This document shows positions 40,647 to 49,598 of a stretch of 64,000 bases of DNA, piece by piece. The DNA comes from DATCMU01 sp036563245 (GTDB lineage: Bacteria; Pseudomonadota; Alphaproteobacteria; Rhizobiales; Devosiaceae). The DNA lies in NCBI GenBank assembly GCA_036563245.1, contig DATCMU010000029.1, positions 124,001 through 188,000 of the forward strand. The letters are read 5' to 3'. How positions within the stretch are numbered: position 1 is the first letter of the stretch; each line of letters opens with the position of its first letter. The notes under the pieces were generated by a model. That model had not been told where the DNA came from, made no database searches, and saw only the letters and a program-made list of their open reading frames with translations. The position numbers were made by a program, and so were the translations under genes.

Positions 40647-41627
40647 ATGGCGCGCAAATCGATAGCAATCATCGGCGTGGGCAAGATCGCCGAGGATCAG
40701 CATCTGCCGGTCATAGACCGATCCCCTGACTTCGAACTGGCCGCGGTGGTGTCGCAACGCGGCGTGCAGGTTGGCGGCGTGCCTACCTTTGCCACCCCTG
40801 CCGAGCTCTATGCCGCGATGCCGGGTCTCGATGCGGTCGCCATCTGCACTCCTCCCGGGGTCAGGCACGCCATCGTATGCGAGGCGCTGGATGCGGGGGT
40901 CGACGTGCTCATGGAGAAGCCCCCCACGACCACGATCAGCGAACTCGACGATCTTGTCGCAAGGGCGCGCAAGGCGGACAGGGTGCTGTTTGCCACCTGG
41001 CATTCGCAGTTCAACAAGGCGGTCGACAAGGTGCGCAAGGATCTGTCCCGCAATGGCGTGCGGCGGGTGCGTATCGACTGGCGGGAGAACGTGCGCAAAT
41101 GGCATCCCGGCCAGGAGTGGGTGTGGGCACCGGGCGGTTTCGGCGTCTTCGACCCCGGGATCAACGCGCTTTCGATCTTCACCAGGATCATGCCCCAGCC
41201 GGTCTTCGTCACCGACGCCACCTTGTCCTTCCCGGCCAACCGGCAAACCCCGATTGCGGCGGAGATCAGGTTCCGTGCTGCGGGAACTGGCAGTGAGCCG
41301 GAACTCACCGCGGGTTTCGACTGGCGCGAGGAGGATGGCGAGGTCTGGCGGTTCGAGATCGAGACCGGTGACGGGCGGCGGCTTGCACTCAGCGGCGGCG
41401 GCCGGCGCCTGGAAATCGACGGCGAGCTTGCCCTCGAGCACGAGTCCGAGGAATACGAGGGCATCTATGCCCGTTTCGCCAAGTTGCTGAAAAAGGGCAG
41501 GAGCGACGTCGACGCTGCCCCGCTCAAACTTGTTGCCGACGCGTTCCTTGTCGGCGGTCGCCGGACGGTCGATGCCTTCGACTGGCAGCCGGTTTCCCTA
41601 GTCGGCGAACCAGCGCAGGAAAACTAG
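40647..41627 (+). CDS. L-arabinose / D-galactose 1-dehydrogenase (Gfo/Idh/MocA family)
   Basis: A 326-residue oxidoreductase that closely follows the pattern of Azospirillum L-arabinose 1-dehydrogenase: IIGVGKIAEDQHLPVID at the N-terminus, MEKPPTTT (catalytic Lys), LFATWHSQFNKAV, and KWHPGQEWVWAPGGFGVFDPG (about 151-171). It oxidises the aldose to a lactone, the first step of non-phosphorylative sugar oxidation. No lactonase or dehydratase adjoins it. ATG 40647 follows GGGGAGAATGGGG. Its last 30 bp overlap the convergent next gene. Confidence 0.85.
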   Translation: MARKSIAIIGVGKIAEDQHLPVIDRSPDFELAAVVSQRGVQVGGVPTFATPAELYAAMPGLDAVAICTPPGVRHAIVCEALDAGVDVLMEKPPTTTISELDDLVARARKADRVLFATWHSQFNKAVDKVRKDLSRNGVRRVRIDWRENVRKWHPGQEWVWAPGGFGVFDPGINALSIFTRIMPQPVFVTDATLSFPANRQTPIAAEIRFRAAGTGSEPELTAGFDWREEDGEVWRFEIETGDGRRLALSGGGRRLEIDGELALEHESEEYEGIYARFAKLLKKGRSDVDAAPLKLVADAFLVGGRRTVDAFDWQPVSLVGEPAQEN

Positions 41628-42053
41628 CGCAATCACGAGGGAGAACCCGGTCAATACCGTCAGAAGGATTGCGTGCATGAGGTTGAACCAGTCGAGGCGG
41701 TCTGCGAAGGCGATCCCGTCGATCAGCCGAATGTTCACCGTGCCGCCGACCGGGTAATCTTCAAGGAAGACCTTCGTCATCGGCTCGGTCATTTCGCGTT
41801 CTGGGGCTATCAGGCCCTCGACGTTCAGCACCTCGTCCGTCCCCTGTACCTGCACCATGACGCGCGGAGAGTAGCGCACCCGCGTAGCCGCGATCTGCTT
41901 GGGTTCGCTGGACGCGCTCATCACGACGGCTTGCGTGCGCGGGCCGAACTGGCTCCATGTCGGCGGCGCGCCATGCGTCCACGACATCAGCGTGACCACG
42001 ATCAGCAGAACTGTGATTGCAAGTGGGGCGACGCGGATGGCCCTGATCGGCAT
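41598..42053 (-). CDS. Membrane protein, DUF3592-like
   Basis: A 151-residue protein with a TM helix at each end (VAPLAITVLLIVVTLMSW; AILLTVLTGFSLVIALVFL) and a beta-rich middle (RVRYSPRVMVQVQGTDEVLNV, YPVGGTVNIRLIDG), the shape of DUF3592 proteins. Function unknown. The 3' end overlaps the arabinose dehydrogenase gene by 30 bp in opposite orientation. The start at 42053 is chosen where the first helix begins. Confidence 0.65.
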   Translation of the reverse strand: MPIRAIRVAPLAITVLLIVVTLMSWTHGAPPTWSQFGPRTQAVVMSASSEPKQIAATRVRYSPRVMVQVQGTDEVLNVEGLIAPEREMTEPMTKVFLEDYPVGGTVNIRLIDGIAFADRLDWFNLMHAILLTVLTGFSLVIALVFLRWFAD

Positions 42054-42228
42054 GACGGCTCCATTCTCGGGGAGCCGGATAGGAACATGGCGCGCCGGTT
42101 TTGAGAAGCCGTTGCGGCAAACCCGGACATGCCGCGATTGAGCGGGATCAATGCGGGCGCCCTTTGCAGGCTGCATGGAATTGCCAGGGCACAACAACGT
42201 TCAGGCGAACGCATGCGGAGGTGATGAA

Positions 42229-43044
42229 GTGAAGTGGGCTGTCATCGTTGCCGGCGTACTGGTTGTCGCCGTCTTCCTCGCGCAATGGTTCTTGGCGCGC
42301 GGCTTTCGTGACGGGATCATGCAACTCGAAAACCTGACGCGCGATGTCGCAAGGCCCGCGCCGCCGTCGCAGGACGCATTGCCCGAAATCCTGCGGGCCT
42401 ACGCCACGCGCGCCGGGGGCCGCGTCGGCGGGCCGGCCTATGCCACCGAAATCCAGAGGGCCGAACTTCGCTTGGGGGAATCCGAGGTCTTCACTCCGGT
42501 CGAGGGGCGCCATCTTTCCTCCAATGTCTCGGCGCAATTCGTCTGGACCGCGACGGGGCGAATGAATGGGTTCATCCCATTCCGCGTCGTCGATGCCTAT
42601 GTGGCGGGAGAAGGGCGGCTGGAAGCGCGGCTGCTCGACGCGGTGCCTGTCGCCCGGATTGGCGGTCCGGATGGCGCGCGTGGTGAAATGATGCGCTATC
42701 TCTCCGAATTGCCGTTGATGCCGGACGCGATACTGAACGTGCCCGACATCAGATGGCGCCAGACCGCTTCCGATACCGTGGAGGCGACGGTCGCAACCCC
42801 GGGTGGCGACGCGACTGTGCGCTTCCTGTTCGATCCGCAGGGCGATATCGTCGGATTGCAGGCCGATGACCGACCGCGCATGTCCGGCGGGGCCGCCATT
42901 CCCACGCCGTGGATCGGCAGCTTCGGCCGGTACCGGCAGTTCGGGCGCTATCGCATCCCCAGTTATGGCGAGGTCGGCTGGCTGATCGATGGAGAGCTCT
43001 TCACCTATTGGCGCGGTGAAATCGTCGACTACGTGACGGAATAG
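42229..43044 (+). CDS. DUF6544 family protein, membrane-anchored
   Basis: A 271-residue protein with one N-terminal TM helix (KWAVIVAGVLVVAVFLAQWFL). The family signature of DUF6544 is seen as EMMRYLSELPLMPDAILNVPDIRWR (about 137-160) preceded by FIPFRVVDAYVAGEGRLEARLLD. Function unknown; probably envelope-exposed. A GTG start at 42229 is chosen because GGAGG lies 8 bp upstream and the TM helix starts there. A longer ORF from 42151 lacks an SD. Confidence 0.75.
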   Translation: MKWAVIVAGVLVVAVFLAQWFLARGFRDGIMQLENLTRDVARPAPPSQDALPEILRAYATRAGGRVGGPAYATEIQRAELRLGESEVFTPVEGRHLSSNVSAQFVWTATGRMNGFIPFRVVDAYVAGEGRLEARLLDAVPVARIGGPDGARGEMMRYLSELPLMPDAILNVPDIRWRQTASDTVEATVATPGGDATVRFLFDPQGDIVGLQADDRPRMSGGAAIPTPWIGSFGRYRQFGRYRIPSYGEVGWLIDGELFTYWRGEIVDYVTE

Positions 43045-43182
43045 GCCGCGTCCCAACCTTGAAGTCGCACCGCGCTACCGAATTGCTGCGCGCCGCCCTG
43101 GCCAGGGGCGCAGTTGTATTCGGTTGTCTCGGGGTGCCATAGTCCCGGCGTTACGACCTGCAGCGTGGCAAGGGGCATGTCC

Positions 43183-44385
43183 ATGGCAGTGACGTCCAAG
43201 CCGATATCGGTGCTGTTGTTGATCCTGGCCGAGGCGTTCGGAATGATCCCCTGGTTCACCACGGCGGCGGTGCTGCCGGACATGGCGCGCGAAGGGAACA
43301 TCCCGGCTCAGACCCAGGCGCTGCTTTCAAGCGGCGTGCAGGCGGGATTCGTTTTGGGGGCGCTGTTTATCGCCGCCACCCAGATCGCGGACCGGCTCGA
43401 TCCGCGCAAGGTCTTCTGCTTGAGCGCGCTGGGAGCCGCACTCGCCAATGCCCTGCTGATCGTTGCGCCGCTTGGCGGCGGAACGGCCATCGCCTTGCGC
43501 ATCCTGACCGGAGCCATGCTGGCCGGCGTCTATCCGGTCGGCATGAAGATCGCGGTAGGGTGGGGCACCCGAGACCGGGGGTTGATGGTCGGGCTGCTGG
43601 TTGGCGCGCTCACGCTGGGCAAGTCCGCGCCCTATCTCCTGGCCTTCCTCGGTGGGGCGCATTGGCGGATCGCCATCGCCGGCAGTTCGGCCATCGCCGC
43701 GCTCGGAGGCGTTATCATCCTTCTGACTGCGCTGGGGCCGGCCCACGCCCGTGCGCCGAGCTTTGATCCCCGCGCGATCCTTGTCGCATGGAACGACAGG
43801 CGCATCCGCAGGGCCTATGCCGGTTACTTCGGCCATATGTGGGAATTGTTCGCCTTCTGGGCCTGGGTGTCGACGGCGGCCGCGATCTCCTATGGCCACT
43901 CCCTGGCGCCCTACGATGCCGAGAGCCTAGGCAAGTTGACGGCCTTTCTCGCCATCGCCCTGGGCGCCCCCGTTTGCATCCTGGCGGGCCAGGCAGCGGA
44001 CAGGTTCGGCAAGGCCGAAATCACGATGATCGCGATGGCCGCGTCCTGCCTTGCCGGACTTGCGACCGCGGTTACCTTCGGCGGCCAGGTCTGGGTCACC
44101 CTGGTGCTGATGGTCTTCTGGGGCATTGCAGTCATCCCCGATTCCGCTCAGTTTTCCGCCTTGGTCGCGGACTTTGCCCCGCCCCAGTTCTCCGGGTCTC
44201 TCATGACCCTGCAGACGGCCCTCGGTTTCACCCTGACCATATTCACGGTTCAGATGACGCCGATATTGGCCAATGTTTTCGGCTGGCCGATCGTGCTGGC
44301 GGGGCTGGCCGCCGGGCCAGTGGTGGGCATCGTGGCGATGCGTCCACTCAGCCGGCGGCGTCTGGCGGGCTCGTCGGCTGGATGA
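43183..44385 (+). CDS. MFS transporter
   Basis: A 400-residue transporter with 12 predicted helices. The loop-2 motif is degenerate (TQIADRLDPRKVF). Conserved features include FTTAAVLPDMAREG early and GHMWELFAFWAW in helix 7. The substrate is unknown. ATG 43183 is favoured over 43177 because AAGGGG has normal spacing to it. The 3' end overlaps the convergent VOC gene by 38 bp. Confidence 0.82.
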   Translation: MAVTSKPISVLLLILAEAFGMIPWFTTAAVLPDMAREGNIPAQTQALLSSGVQAGFVLGALFIAATQIADRLDPRKVFCLSALGAALANALLIVAPLGGGTAIALRILTGAMLAGVYPVGMKIAVGWGTRDRGLMVGLLVGALTLGKSAPYLLAFLGGAHWRIAIAGSSAIAALGGVIILLTALGPAHARAPSFDPRAILVAWNDRRIRRAYAGYFGHMWELFAFWAWVSTAAAISYGHSLAPYDAESLGKLTAFLAIALGAPVCILAGQAADRFGKAEITMIAMAASCLAGLATAVTFGGQVWVTLVLMVFWGIAVIPDSAQFSALVADFAPPQFSGSLMTLQTALGFTLTIFTVQMTPILANVFGWPIVLAGLAAGPVVGIVAMRPLSRRRLAGSSAG

Positions 44386-44758
44386 GATCCCAGCGATTGC
44401 CGTAAAGGTCTTCGAACACCGCAACGGTGCCGTATGGCTCGTGCCGCGGTTCCTCCAGGAAGCGCACGCCGTTCTGGATGAACAGTTCGTGGTCGCGCGC
44501 GAAATTGTCGGTCTCAAGGAACAGGAACACACGGCCACCGGTCTGGTCGCCTATACGGCTGATCTGGTGCTCGTCGTCGGCGCGCGCCAGCAGCAGCCGT
44601 CCACCGCCGGACCCCAGCGGCGCCACCACCACCCATCGCCTGCCGCCGCCCAGGTCCGTGTTCGCCACGAGCCTGAATCCCAGCGCGCCGGTATAGAACG
44701 CGATGGCCTCGTCATAGTCGGCGACCAGCAGGGACACCGTTGCGATTGCGTTGGGCAT
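44348..44758 (-). CDS. VOC-superfamily (glyoxalase/bleomycin-resistance-like) protein
   Basis: A 136-residue protein with the paired beta-alpha-beta-beta-beta units of the VOC fold (VSLLVADYDEAIAFYTGALGFRL and RVFLFLETDNF...YGTVAVFEDLYGNRWDLIQ). A Glu near residue 116 in VFEDLYGN is the usual metal ligand. Substrate unknown; members include glyoxalases, dioxygenases and antibiotic-binding proteins. Convergent overlap with the MFS gene. Confidence 0.85.
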   Translation of the reverse strand: MPNAIATVSLLVADYDEAIAFYTGALGFRLVANTDLGGGRRWVVVAPLGSGGGRLLLARADDEHQISRIGDQTGGRVFLFLETDNFARDHELFIQNGVRFLEEPRHEPYGTVAVFEDLYGNRWDLIQPTSPPDAAG

Positions 44759-44853
44759 GTGCTGCTATCCTTGTTGACGATCGGTTGCGCAGGATTTCCG
44801 GTGGCGATCAATATCGCCAGATACGGTTCGCGGCCGCAAGCAGGGAGAGCGAG

Positions 44854-45507
44854 ATGTTTGCTGGACGCAAGATGGCCGTACTGTCGGTGGCGGTGATTCT
44901 GGGCGCCGGATCGTCGGTCGCGTTCGGGCAGACCCCCTCGTGCGAGGAGCCGCAGGCCGTAACGGATGGCTGGACGGTTTTCCCCTACATGATGGACGAC
45001 GGCTCGGTCGAAGTGATCGTGGCGGGCGCATTCAGCGACACGCTCTACAACCCGGACGGTCTCAGCGTTGCCGCGGCCACTCATGATGAAGTCGGCCAGG
45101 GGCAGATCTCGCTGCTCGGCTTCTACGATCCGGCCGGCACGCCGCCCATGATCTGGGACGACCTGCGCCTCTGGACCGGCGATCTTGTCGACGCGGCGGG
45201 CGCGCCGGTGCCGGCCGACAAGGTCACCGCGGTCCTGTCGAGCGGCGGACGCGAGGTCGGCCCCGGCGAGGTCTACGAGGACAGCGGGGTGAATGTGGAG
45301 TGGGGCGGCGATGCCTATCCGCCCGGCCTTGTGGAAGACTTCGCCGCAGCGAGCCGCGACGTGACCATCGCGCTTTGCCATGTGGACGATGCCGGCAAGT
45401 GCATCGGGGTCTCGCTGATCCTCGGTACGCCATCCAGCGTGCTCGACGACGCCGCGGAACTGGCTGGCAGGCGCCTGTCGGACAAGGCCTCGGGCGCCTG
45501 TCAATAG
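44854..45507 (+). CDS. Predicted secreted protein of unknown function
   Basis: A 217-residue protein with a signal peptide (MFAGRKMAVLSVAVILGAGSSVAFGQ, cut near AFG-Q). The mature part is acidic, with three cysteines (SCEEP, ALCHVDDAGKC) that could form a disulfide. No family is recognised. ATG 44854 follows AGGGAGAGC. A GC-rich hairpin with TTTT follows about 60 bp after the stop, so it is probably monocistronic. Confidence 0.7.
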   Translation: MFAGRKMAVLSVAVILGAGSSVAFGQTPSCEEPQAVTDGWTVFPYMMDDGSVEVIVAGAFSDTLYNPDGLSVAAATHDEVGQGQISLLGFYDPAGTPPMIWDDLRLWTGDLVDAAGAPVPADKVTAVLSSGGREVGPGEVYEDSGVNVEWGGDAYPPGLVEDFAAASRDVTIALCHVDDAGKCIGVSLILGTPSSVLDDAAELAGRRLSDKASGACQ

Positions 45508-45564
45508 TGGCGGGGTAGAAGTGTTGCCTGTGCGGAATTGACCAAGCGGTAAACTTTGACCATT

Positions 45565-45589
45565 GCGCGTTGACGCAAAACGCGCTTTT
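45565..45589 (+). terminator. Probable terminator after the secreted-protein gene
   Basis: GCGCGTT and AACGCGC form a perfect 7-bp stem with loop GACGCAA, followed by TTTTC. It separates the secreted-protein gene from the dpp-type operon. Confidence 0.65.
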
Positions 45590-45650
45590 CTGGCCGCCAA
45601 GTCACCGGACCCAATTCCGGGTGACATCTAACTAGCCAGGGAACACAATC

Positions 45651-47249
45651 ATGCGAATGTTCAAAACGCTGCTGGCAGCAACCGCCATTATGACGGTGCT
45701 GGCCGGCTCCGCTTACGCAAAGACCCTTGTATATTGCTCGGAAGGATCGCCTGAAGGTTTCGATCCGGGGCTTTATACCTCGGGCACCACTTTCGATGCC
45801 GCCTCGCGCACGATCTACAACCGGCTTCTGGAATTCAAGCACGGCAGCACCGAGCTCGAGCCCGGTCTGGCCGAAAGCTACACCGTCTCCGACGACGGTC
45901 TGGTCTATACGTTCAAGCTGCGCGCGGGCGTGAAATTCCAGACAACCGACTACTTCACGCCGACCCGCGACCTGAATGCGGACGACGTGGTTTTCTCGTT
46001 CGAGCGCCAGTTGAGCGATTCGAACCCCTTCCACGCCTATGTGGATGGCGCGTCCTATGACTACGCCAATGCGATGGGCTTTCCGAGCCTGATCAAGTCG
46101 GTCGAGAAGGTCGACGATCTGACGGTGAAATTCACGCTCAACCAGCCCAATTCGCCGTTCCTGGCCGATCTGGGCATGGATTTCGCTTCCGTCGTCTCCA
46201 AGGAATATGCCGACAAGCTGCAGGCTTCGGGCAATGTGAACGACTTCAACCAGAAGCCGGTCGGCACCGGGCCGTTCACCTTCGTTGCCTATCAGCCTGA
46301 CGCGGTGATCCGCTACAAGGCCAATCCCGACTATTACAAGGGCAAGGAAAAGATCGACGACCTCGTCTTCGCCATCACGCCCGATGCCACCGTGCGCGTC
46401 CAGAAGCTGAAGTCCGGCGAGTGCCAGATCGCGCCCTATCCGAACGCAGCGGACGTCGCGGACCTCAAGGCCGATCCCAACCTCACGGTGATGGAGCAGG
46501 CCGGGCTGAACGTGGCCTATCTCGCCTACAACACCACCCAGCCGCCCTTCGACAAGGTTGAAGTGCGCAAGGCGCTCAACATGGCCGTCGACAAGAAGGC
46601 AATCGTTGACGCGGTGTTCCAGGGCCTGGCCGAAGTCGCCAAGAACCCGATCCCGCCCACCATGTGGTCCTATAACGACGCGATCCAGGACGATCCCTAC
46701 GATCCGGCAAAGGCCAAGCAGATGCTCGCCGACGCTGGCGTCAAGGATCTGCACATGAAGATCTGGGCCATGCCCGTCTCGCGTCCGTACATGCTGAACG
46801 CGCGTCGCGCGGCCGAGATCATCCAGGCCGGCTTTGCCGATGTCGGTGTCACGGCGGAAATCGTCACCTATGAGTGGGGCGATTACCTCAAGCGCGCCGG
46901 CGCGAAGGACCACGATGGTGCGGTCATGCTCGGCTGGACCGGTGACAATGGCGATCCGGACAACTTCCTTGCCACCCTTTTGGGTTGCGACGGCGTCGGG
47001 ACGACCAACAACGTTGCCGAATTCTGCAACGAGGAGTTCGACAGCCTGACCAAGAAGGCCGCGGCCACTGCCGACATGGCAGAGCGCACCAAGCTCTACG
47101 AGCAAGCCCAGGTCGTGTTCAAGGAACAGGCGCCCTGGATGACCATTGACCACTCGACGGTCGTCATGCCGATGAGCAAGAAGGTGATCGGCTACAAGCA
47201 GGATCCGCTTGGCATTCACCGCTTCGACGGCGTCGATCTCGCCGAGTAG
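45651..47249 (+). CDS. dppA: Dipeptide-type ABC transporter substrate-binding protein
   Basis: A 532-residue family-5 binding protein with a signal peptide (MRMFKTLLAATAIMTVLAGSAYA, then KTLVYCSEGSPEGFDPGLYTSG). This start of the mature protein is typical of E. coli DppA, and so are DLNADDVVFSFERQ and the C-terminal WTGDNGDPDNFL and CDGVGTTNNVAEFCN. Dipeptides or heme/delta-aminolevulinate are possible ligands. First gene of dppABCDF, with a hairpin after it. Confidence 0.9.
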   Translation: MRMFKTLLAATAIMTVLAGSAYAKTLVYCSEGSPEGFDPGLYTSGTTFDAASRTIYNRLLEFKHGSTELEPGLAESYTVSDDGLVYTFKLRAGVKFQTTDYFTPTRDLNADDVVFSFERQLSDSNPFHAYVDGASYDYANAMGFPSLIKSVEKVDDLTVKFTLNQPNSPFLADLGMDFASVVSKEYADKLQASGNVNDFNQKPVGTGPFTFVAYQPDAVIRYKANPDYYKGKEKIDDLVFAITPDATVRVQKLKSGECQIAPYPNAADVADLKADPNLTVMEQAGLNVAYLAYNTTQPPFDKVEVRKALNMAVDKKAIVDAVFQGLAEVAKNPIPPTMWSYNDAIQDDPYDPAKAKQMLADAGVKDLHMKIWAMPVSRPYMLNARRAAEIIQAGFADVGVTAEIVTYEWGDYLKRAGAKDHDGAVMLGWTGDNGDPDNFLATLLGCDGVGTTNNVAEFCNEEFDSLTKKAAATADMAERTKLYEQAQVVFKEQAPWMTIDHSTVVMPMSKKVIGYKQDPLGIHRFDGVDLAE

Positions 47250-47262
47250 CCAAACACGCCAG

Positions 47263-47288
47263 GGGAGCGCCCCAATGCGGGCGCTCCC
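47263..47288 (+). terminator. Intercistronic hairpin between dppA and dppB
   Basis: GGGAGCGCCC and GGGCGCTCCC form a perfect 10-bp stem with a 6-nt loop, 13 bp past the dppA stop. No T-run follows. It is likely a 3' stabiliser of the dppA message. Confidence 0.6.
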
Positions 47289-47433
47289 TACCGGCGCGGC
47301 ATGCAAGAGGGTAAGACCCGCTGGTTGCATCGTGTCGCGCTGCCGCTCAGGGTTGGCGGATGCGCTCGTCCATGCAAGAACATCAATCCCGGCGCGCTAA
47401 TTCCGGCGGTCCTCACGGAACCCAGAGTGGATC

Positions 47434-48441
47434 ATGCTTCAATACCTGCTTCGGCGTCTTGCCATCCTGATTCCGACCTTTATCGGCGTGTCCCTGATCG
47501 CGTTCACCTTCATCCGGGTGTTGCCCGGTGATCCGGTGCTTCTGCTTGCCGGCGAACACGGAATGACCCCCGAGCGGCACGCCGCAGCCATGCACGCCCT
47601 CGGCTTTGACCGGCCACTGCCGATTCAGTACCTGACCTATCTGTGGGACGTGCTGCACGGCGACTTCGGGCAATCCATCGTCACCAAGCGTGCGGTGCTG
47701 AGCGAATTCTTCTCGCGTTTCCCCGCAACGCTCGAGCTTTCCATCGTCGCAATGATCATAGCCGCCGGCATAGGCATTCCGGCCGGCATCATCGCAGCGA
47801 TCCGGCGCGGTTCGACATACGATCACGGCATCATGGGCGCGGCGCTTGTGGGCTACTCCATGCCCATCTTCTGGTGGGGGCCGCTGTTGATCATCCTGTT
47901 TTCGGGCATCCTGCACTGGACCCCGGTCTCGGGTCGCATATCCTTGCTCTACTATTTCCCCCAACCCACTGGCTTCATGCTCATCGACAGCCTGCTGTCG
48001 GGGCAGTCCGGCGCGTTCGCCTCCGCTGCCTCCCACCTGATCCTACCAGCGATCGTGCTGGGCACGATTCCGCTGGCCGTCATCGCCCGGCAGACACGTT
48101 CGGCCATGCTTGAGGTTCTGGGGGAAGACTATGTGCGCACCGCGCGGGCCAAGGGGCTTCCGCCGCGCCGGGTGGTCGGCGTTCATGCGCTCAGAAACGC
48201 GATGATCCCCGTCATCACGACCATCGGCCTGCAGGTCGGGGTGCTGATGGCCGGGGCCATTCTGACCGAGACGATCTTTTCCTGGCCGGGTATCGGCAAG
48301 TGGATCGTCGACTCGGTGTTCCGGCGCGACTACACGGTCATCCAGGGCGGCCTTCTGATCATCGCCATCATCATCATGATGGTCAATCTGGCGGTGGATG
48401 TCCTTTACGGCCTGATCAATCCCCGCATTCGCCGGCAGTAG
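47434..48441 (+). CDS. dppB: Dipeptide-type ABC transporter permease
   Basis: A 335-residue permease with six helices: the N-terminal LLRRLAILIPTFIGVSLIAF, the VLPGDPVLLLAGE motif, a long periplasmic loop after helix 1, and the EAA-loop segment ARAKGLPPRRVVGVHALRNA. It matches DppB in length and order. The upstream 145 bp after the hairpin hold no gene. Confidence 0.92.
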   Translation: MLQYLLRRLAILIPTFIGVSLIAFTFIRVLPGDPVLLLAGEHGMTPERHAAAMHALGFDRPLPIQYLTYLWDVLHGDFGQSIVTKRAVLSEFFSRFPATLELSIVAMIIAAGIGIPAGIIAAIRRGSTYDHGIMGAALVGYSMPIFWWGPLLIILFSGILHWTPVSGRISLLYYFPQPTGFMLIDSLLSGQSGAFASAASHLILPAIVLGTIPLAVIARQTRSAMLEVLGEDYVRTARAKGLPPRRVVGVHALRNAMIPVITTIGLQVGVLMAGAILTETIFSWPGIGKWIVDSVFRRDYTVIQGGLLIIAIIIMMVNLAVDVLYGLINPRIRRQ

Positions 48442-48452
48442 GAGCAAAGTCG

Positions 48453-49361
48453 ATGACCGAAATCGCCCCTGAAGCCAGCAGCTACGCCCCCGTCACGCTT
48501 CGCGCCAGGTTTGCCGAGTTCTGGTTCTATTTCAGCCAGAACCGGGGCGCTGTGCTTGGCCTGGCTGTTTTCGCGCTGATCGTGTTCCTCGCGGTTTTCG
48601 CGCCGGTCTTTGCGCCGCACAGCGCCGACCAACAGTATCGCGATGCGCTTCTGACGCCGCCGGCCTGGCAGGAAGGCGGCCAGATGCGCTTCCTGCTCGG
48701 CACCGACGCCGTCGGGCGGGACATACTCTCCCGACTGCTGTTCGGCGCGCGCTACTCGCTGTTTGTCGGCGTCGTCGTCGTGATCATTTCGCTGGTCAGC
48801 GGCATTCTCGTGGGGCTCATCGCGGGCTATTTCCGCGGCTGGGTCGATACGCTGATCATGCGCATCATGGACGTGATCCTGGCATTTCCCGCGCTGCTCC
48901 TGGCGCTGGTTCTGGTGGCGGTCCTCGGTCCGAGCCTGCTGAACGCCATGATCGCCATCGCCATTGTCTATCAACCCCATTTTGCCAGGCTGACGCGCGC
49001 CGCGGTCATGTCCGAGTATTCGCGTGACTATGTCACCTCCACACGGATCGCCGGCGCCGGCCATCTGCGGCTCATGTTCCTGACCATCCTGCCCAATTGC
49101 CTTGCGCCCCTGATCGTGCAGGCGACACTGTCGTTCTCCAATGCCATCCTCGACATTGCGGCGCTTGGTTTCCTTGGAATGGGTGCTCAGCCGCCCACCC
49201 CGGAATGGGGCACGATGCTGGCCGAAGCGCGCGAGTTCATTCTGCGGGCCTGGTGGGTGGTGACCTTCCCCGGCCTTGCCATCCTCATCGCGGTGCTCGC
49301 CATCAACCTGATGGGCGACGGCTTGCGCGATGCGCTCGACCCCAAGTTGAAGAGGAGTTGA
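48453..49361 (+). CDS. dppC: Dipeptide-type ABC transporter permease
   Basis: A 302-residue permease with the DppC features LLGTDAVGRDILSRLLFGARYS, LVSGILVGLIAGYF and ALGFLGMGAQPPTPEWGTML. ATG 48453 follows TAGGAGCAAAG. The stop TGA overlaps an ATG that opens into the 57-bp repeat array. Confidence 0.92.
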   Translation: MTEIAPEASSYAPVTLRARFAEFWFYFSQNRGAVLGLAVFALIVFLAVFAPVFAPHSADQQYRDALLTPPAWQEGGQMRFLLGTDAVGRDILSRLLFGARYSLFVGVVVVIISLVSGILVGLIAGYFRGWVDTLIMRIMDVILAFPALLLALVLVAVLGPSLLNAMIAIAIVYQPHFARLTRAAVMSEYSRDYVTSTRIAGAGHLRLMFLTILPNCLAPLIVQATLSFSNAILDIAALGFLGMGAQPPTPEWGTMLAEAREFILRAWWVVTFPGLAILIAVLAINLMGDGLRDALDPKLKRS

Positions 49362-49366
49362 TGCGC

Positions 49367-49579
49367 ATGGCCCCGAAAAGTGGACGCCGGTTTTCGGCCA
49401 AGGCCATGCGCCTTGCTGGAATCATGGCCCCGAAAAGTGGATGCCGGTTTTCGGCCAGGGCCATGCGCCTTGCGGAAGACATGGCCCCGAAAAGTGGACG
49501 CCGGTTTTCGGCCAAGGCCATGCGCCTTGCGGGAATCATGGCCCCGAAAAGTGGACGCCGGTTCTCGGCCAAGGCCATG
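49367..49579 (+). repeat. Tandem 57-bp palindromic repeat, 3.7 copies, inside the dpp operon
   Basis: Units begin at 49367, 49424, 49481 and 49538. Each holds CCGAAAA, 11 nt, TTTTCGG (hairpin arms, extended by TGGCC/GGCCA). Copies differ at a few bases and the fourth is cut after 42 bp. The dyad resembles a dispersed palindromic element common between genes of Hyphomicrobiales. The period is 19 codons, so an ORF (49361-49612, 83 codons, repeating MAPKSGRRFSAKAMRLAGI) stays open, coupled to the dppC stop (TGATG) and overlapping the dppD start. Both strands stay open. Whether it is translated is unknown. Confidence 0.92.
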
Positions 49580-49598
49580 AGCGAGGAGGGTTCCGTTT

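Noticed and set aside
49303..49578. Minus-strand repeat ORF across the 57-bp array
   Set aside because: It is open only because the repeat is palindromic with a period divisible by three; no SD precedes it. The plus-strand frame is at least coupled to dppC.
49367..49579. CRISPR array
   Set aside because: Repeats are directly adjacent with no unique spacers, and no cas genes are near.
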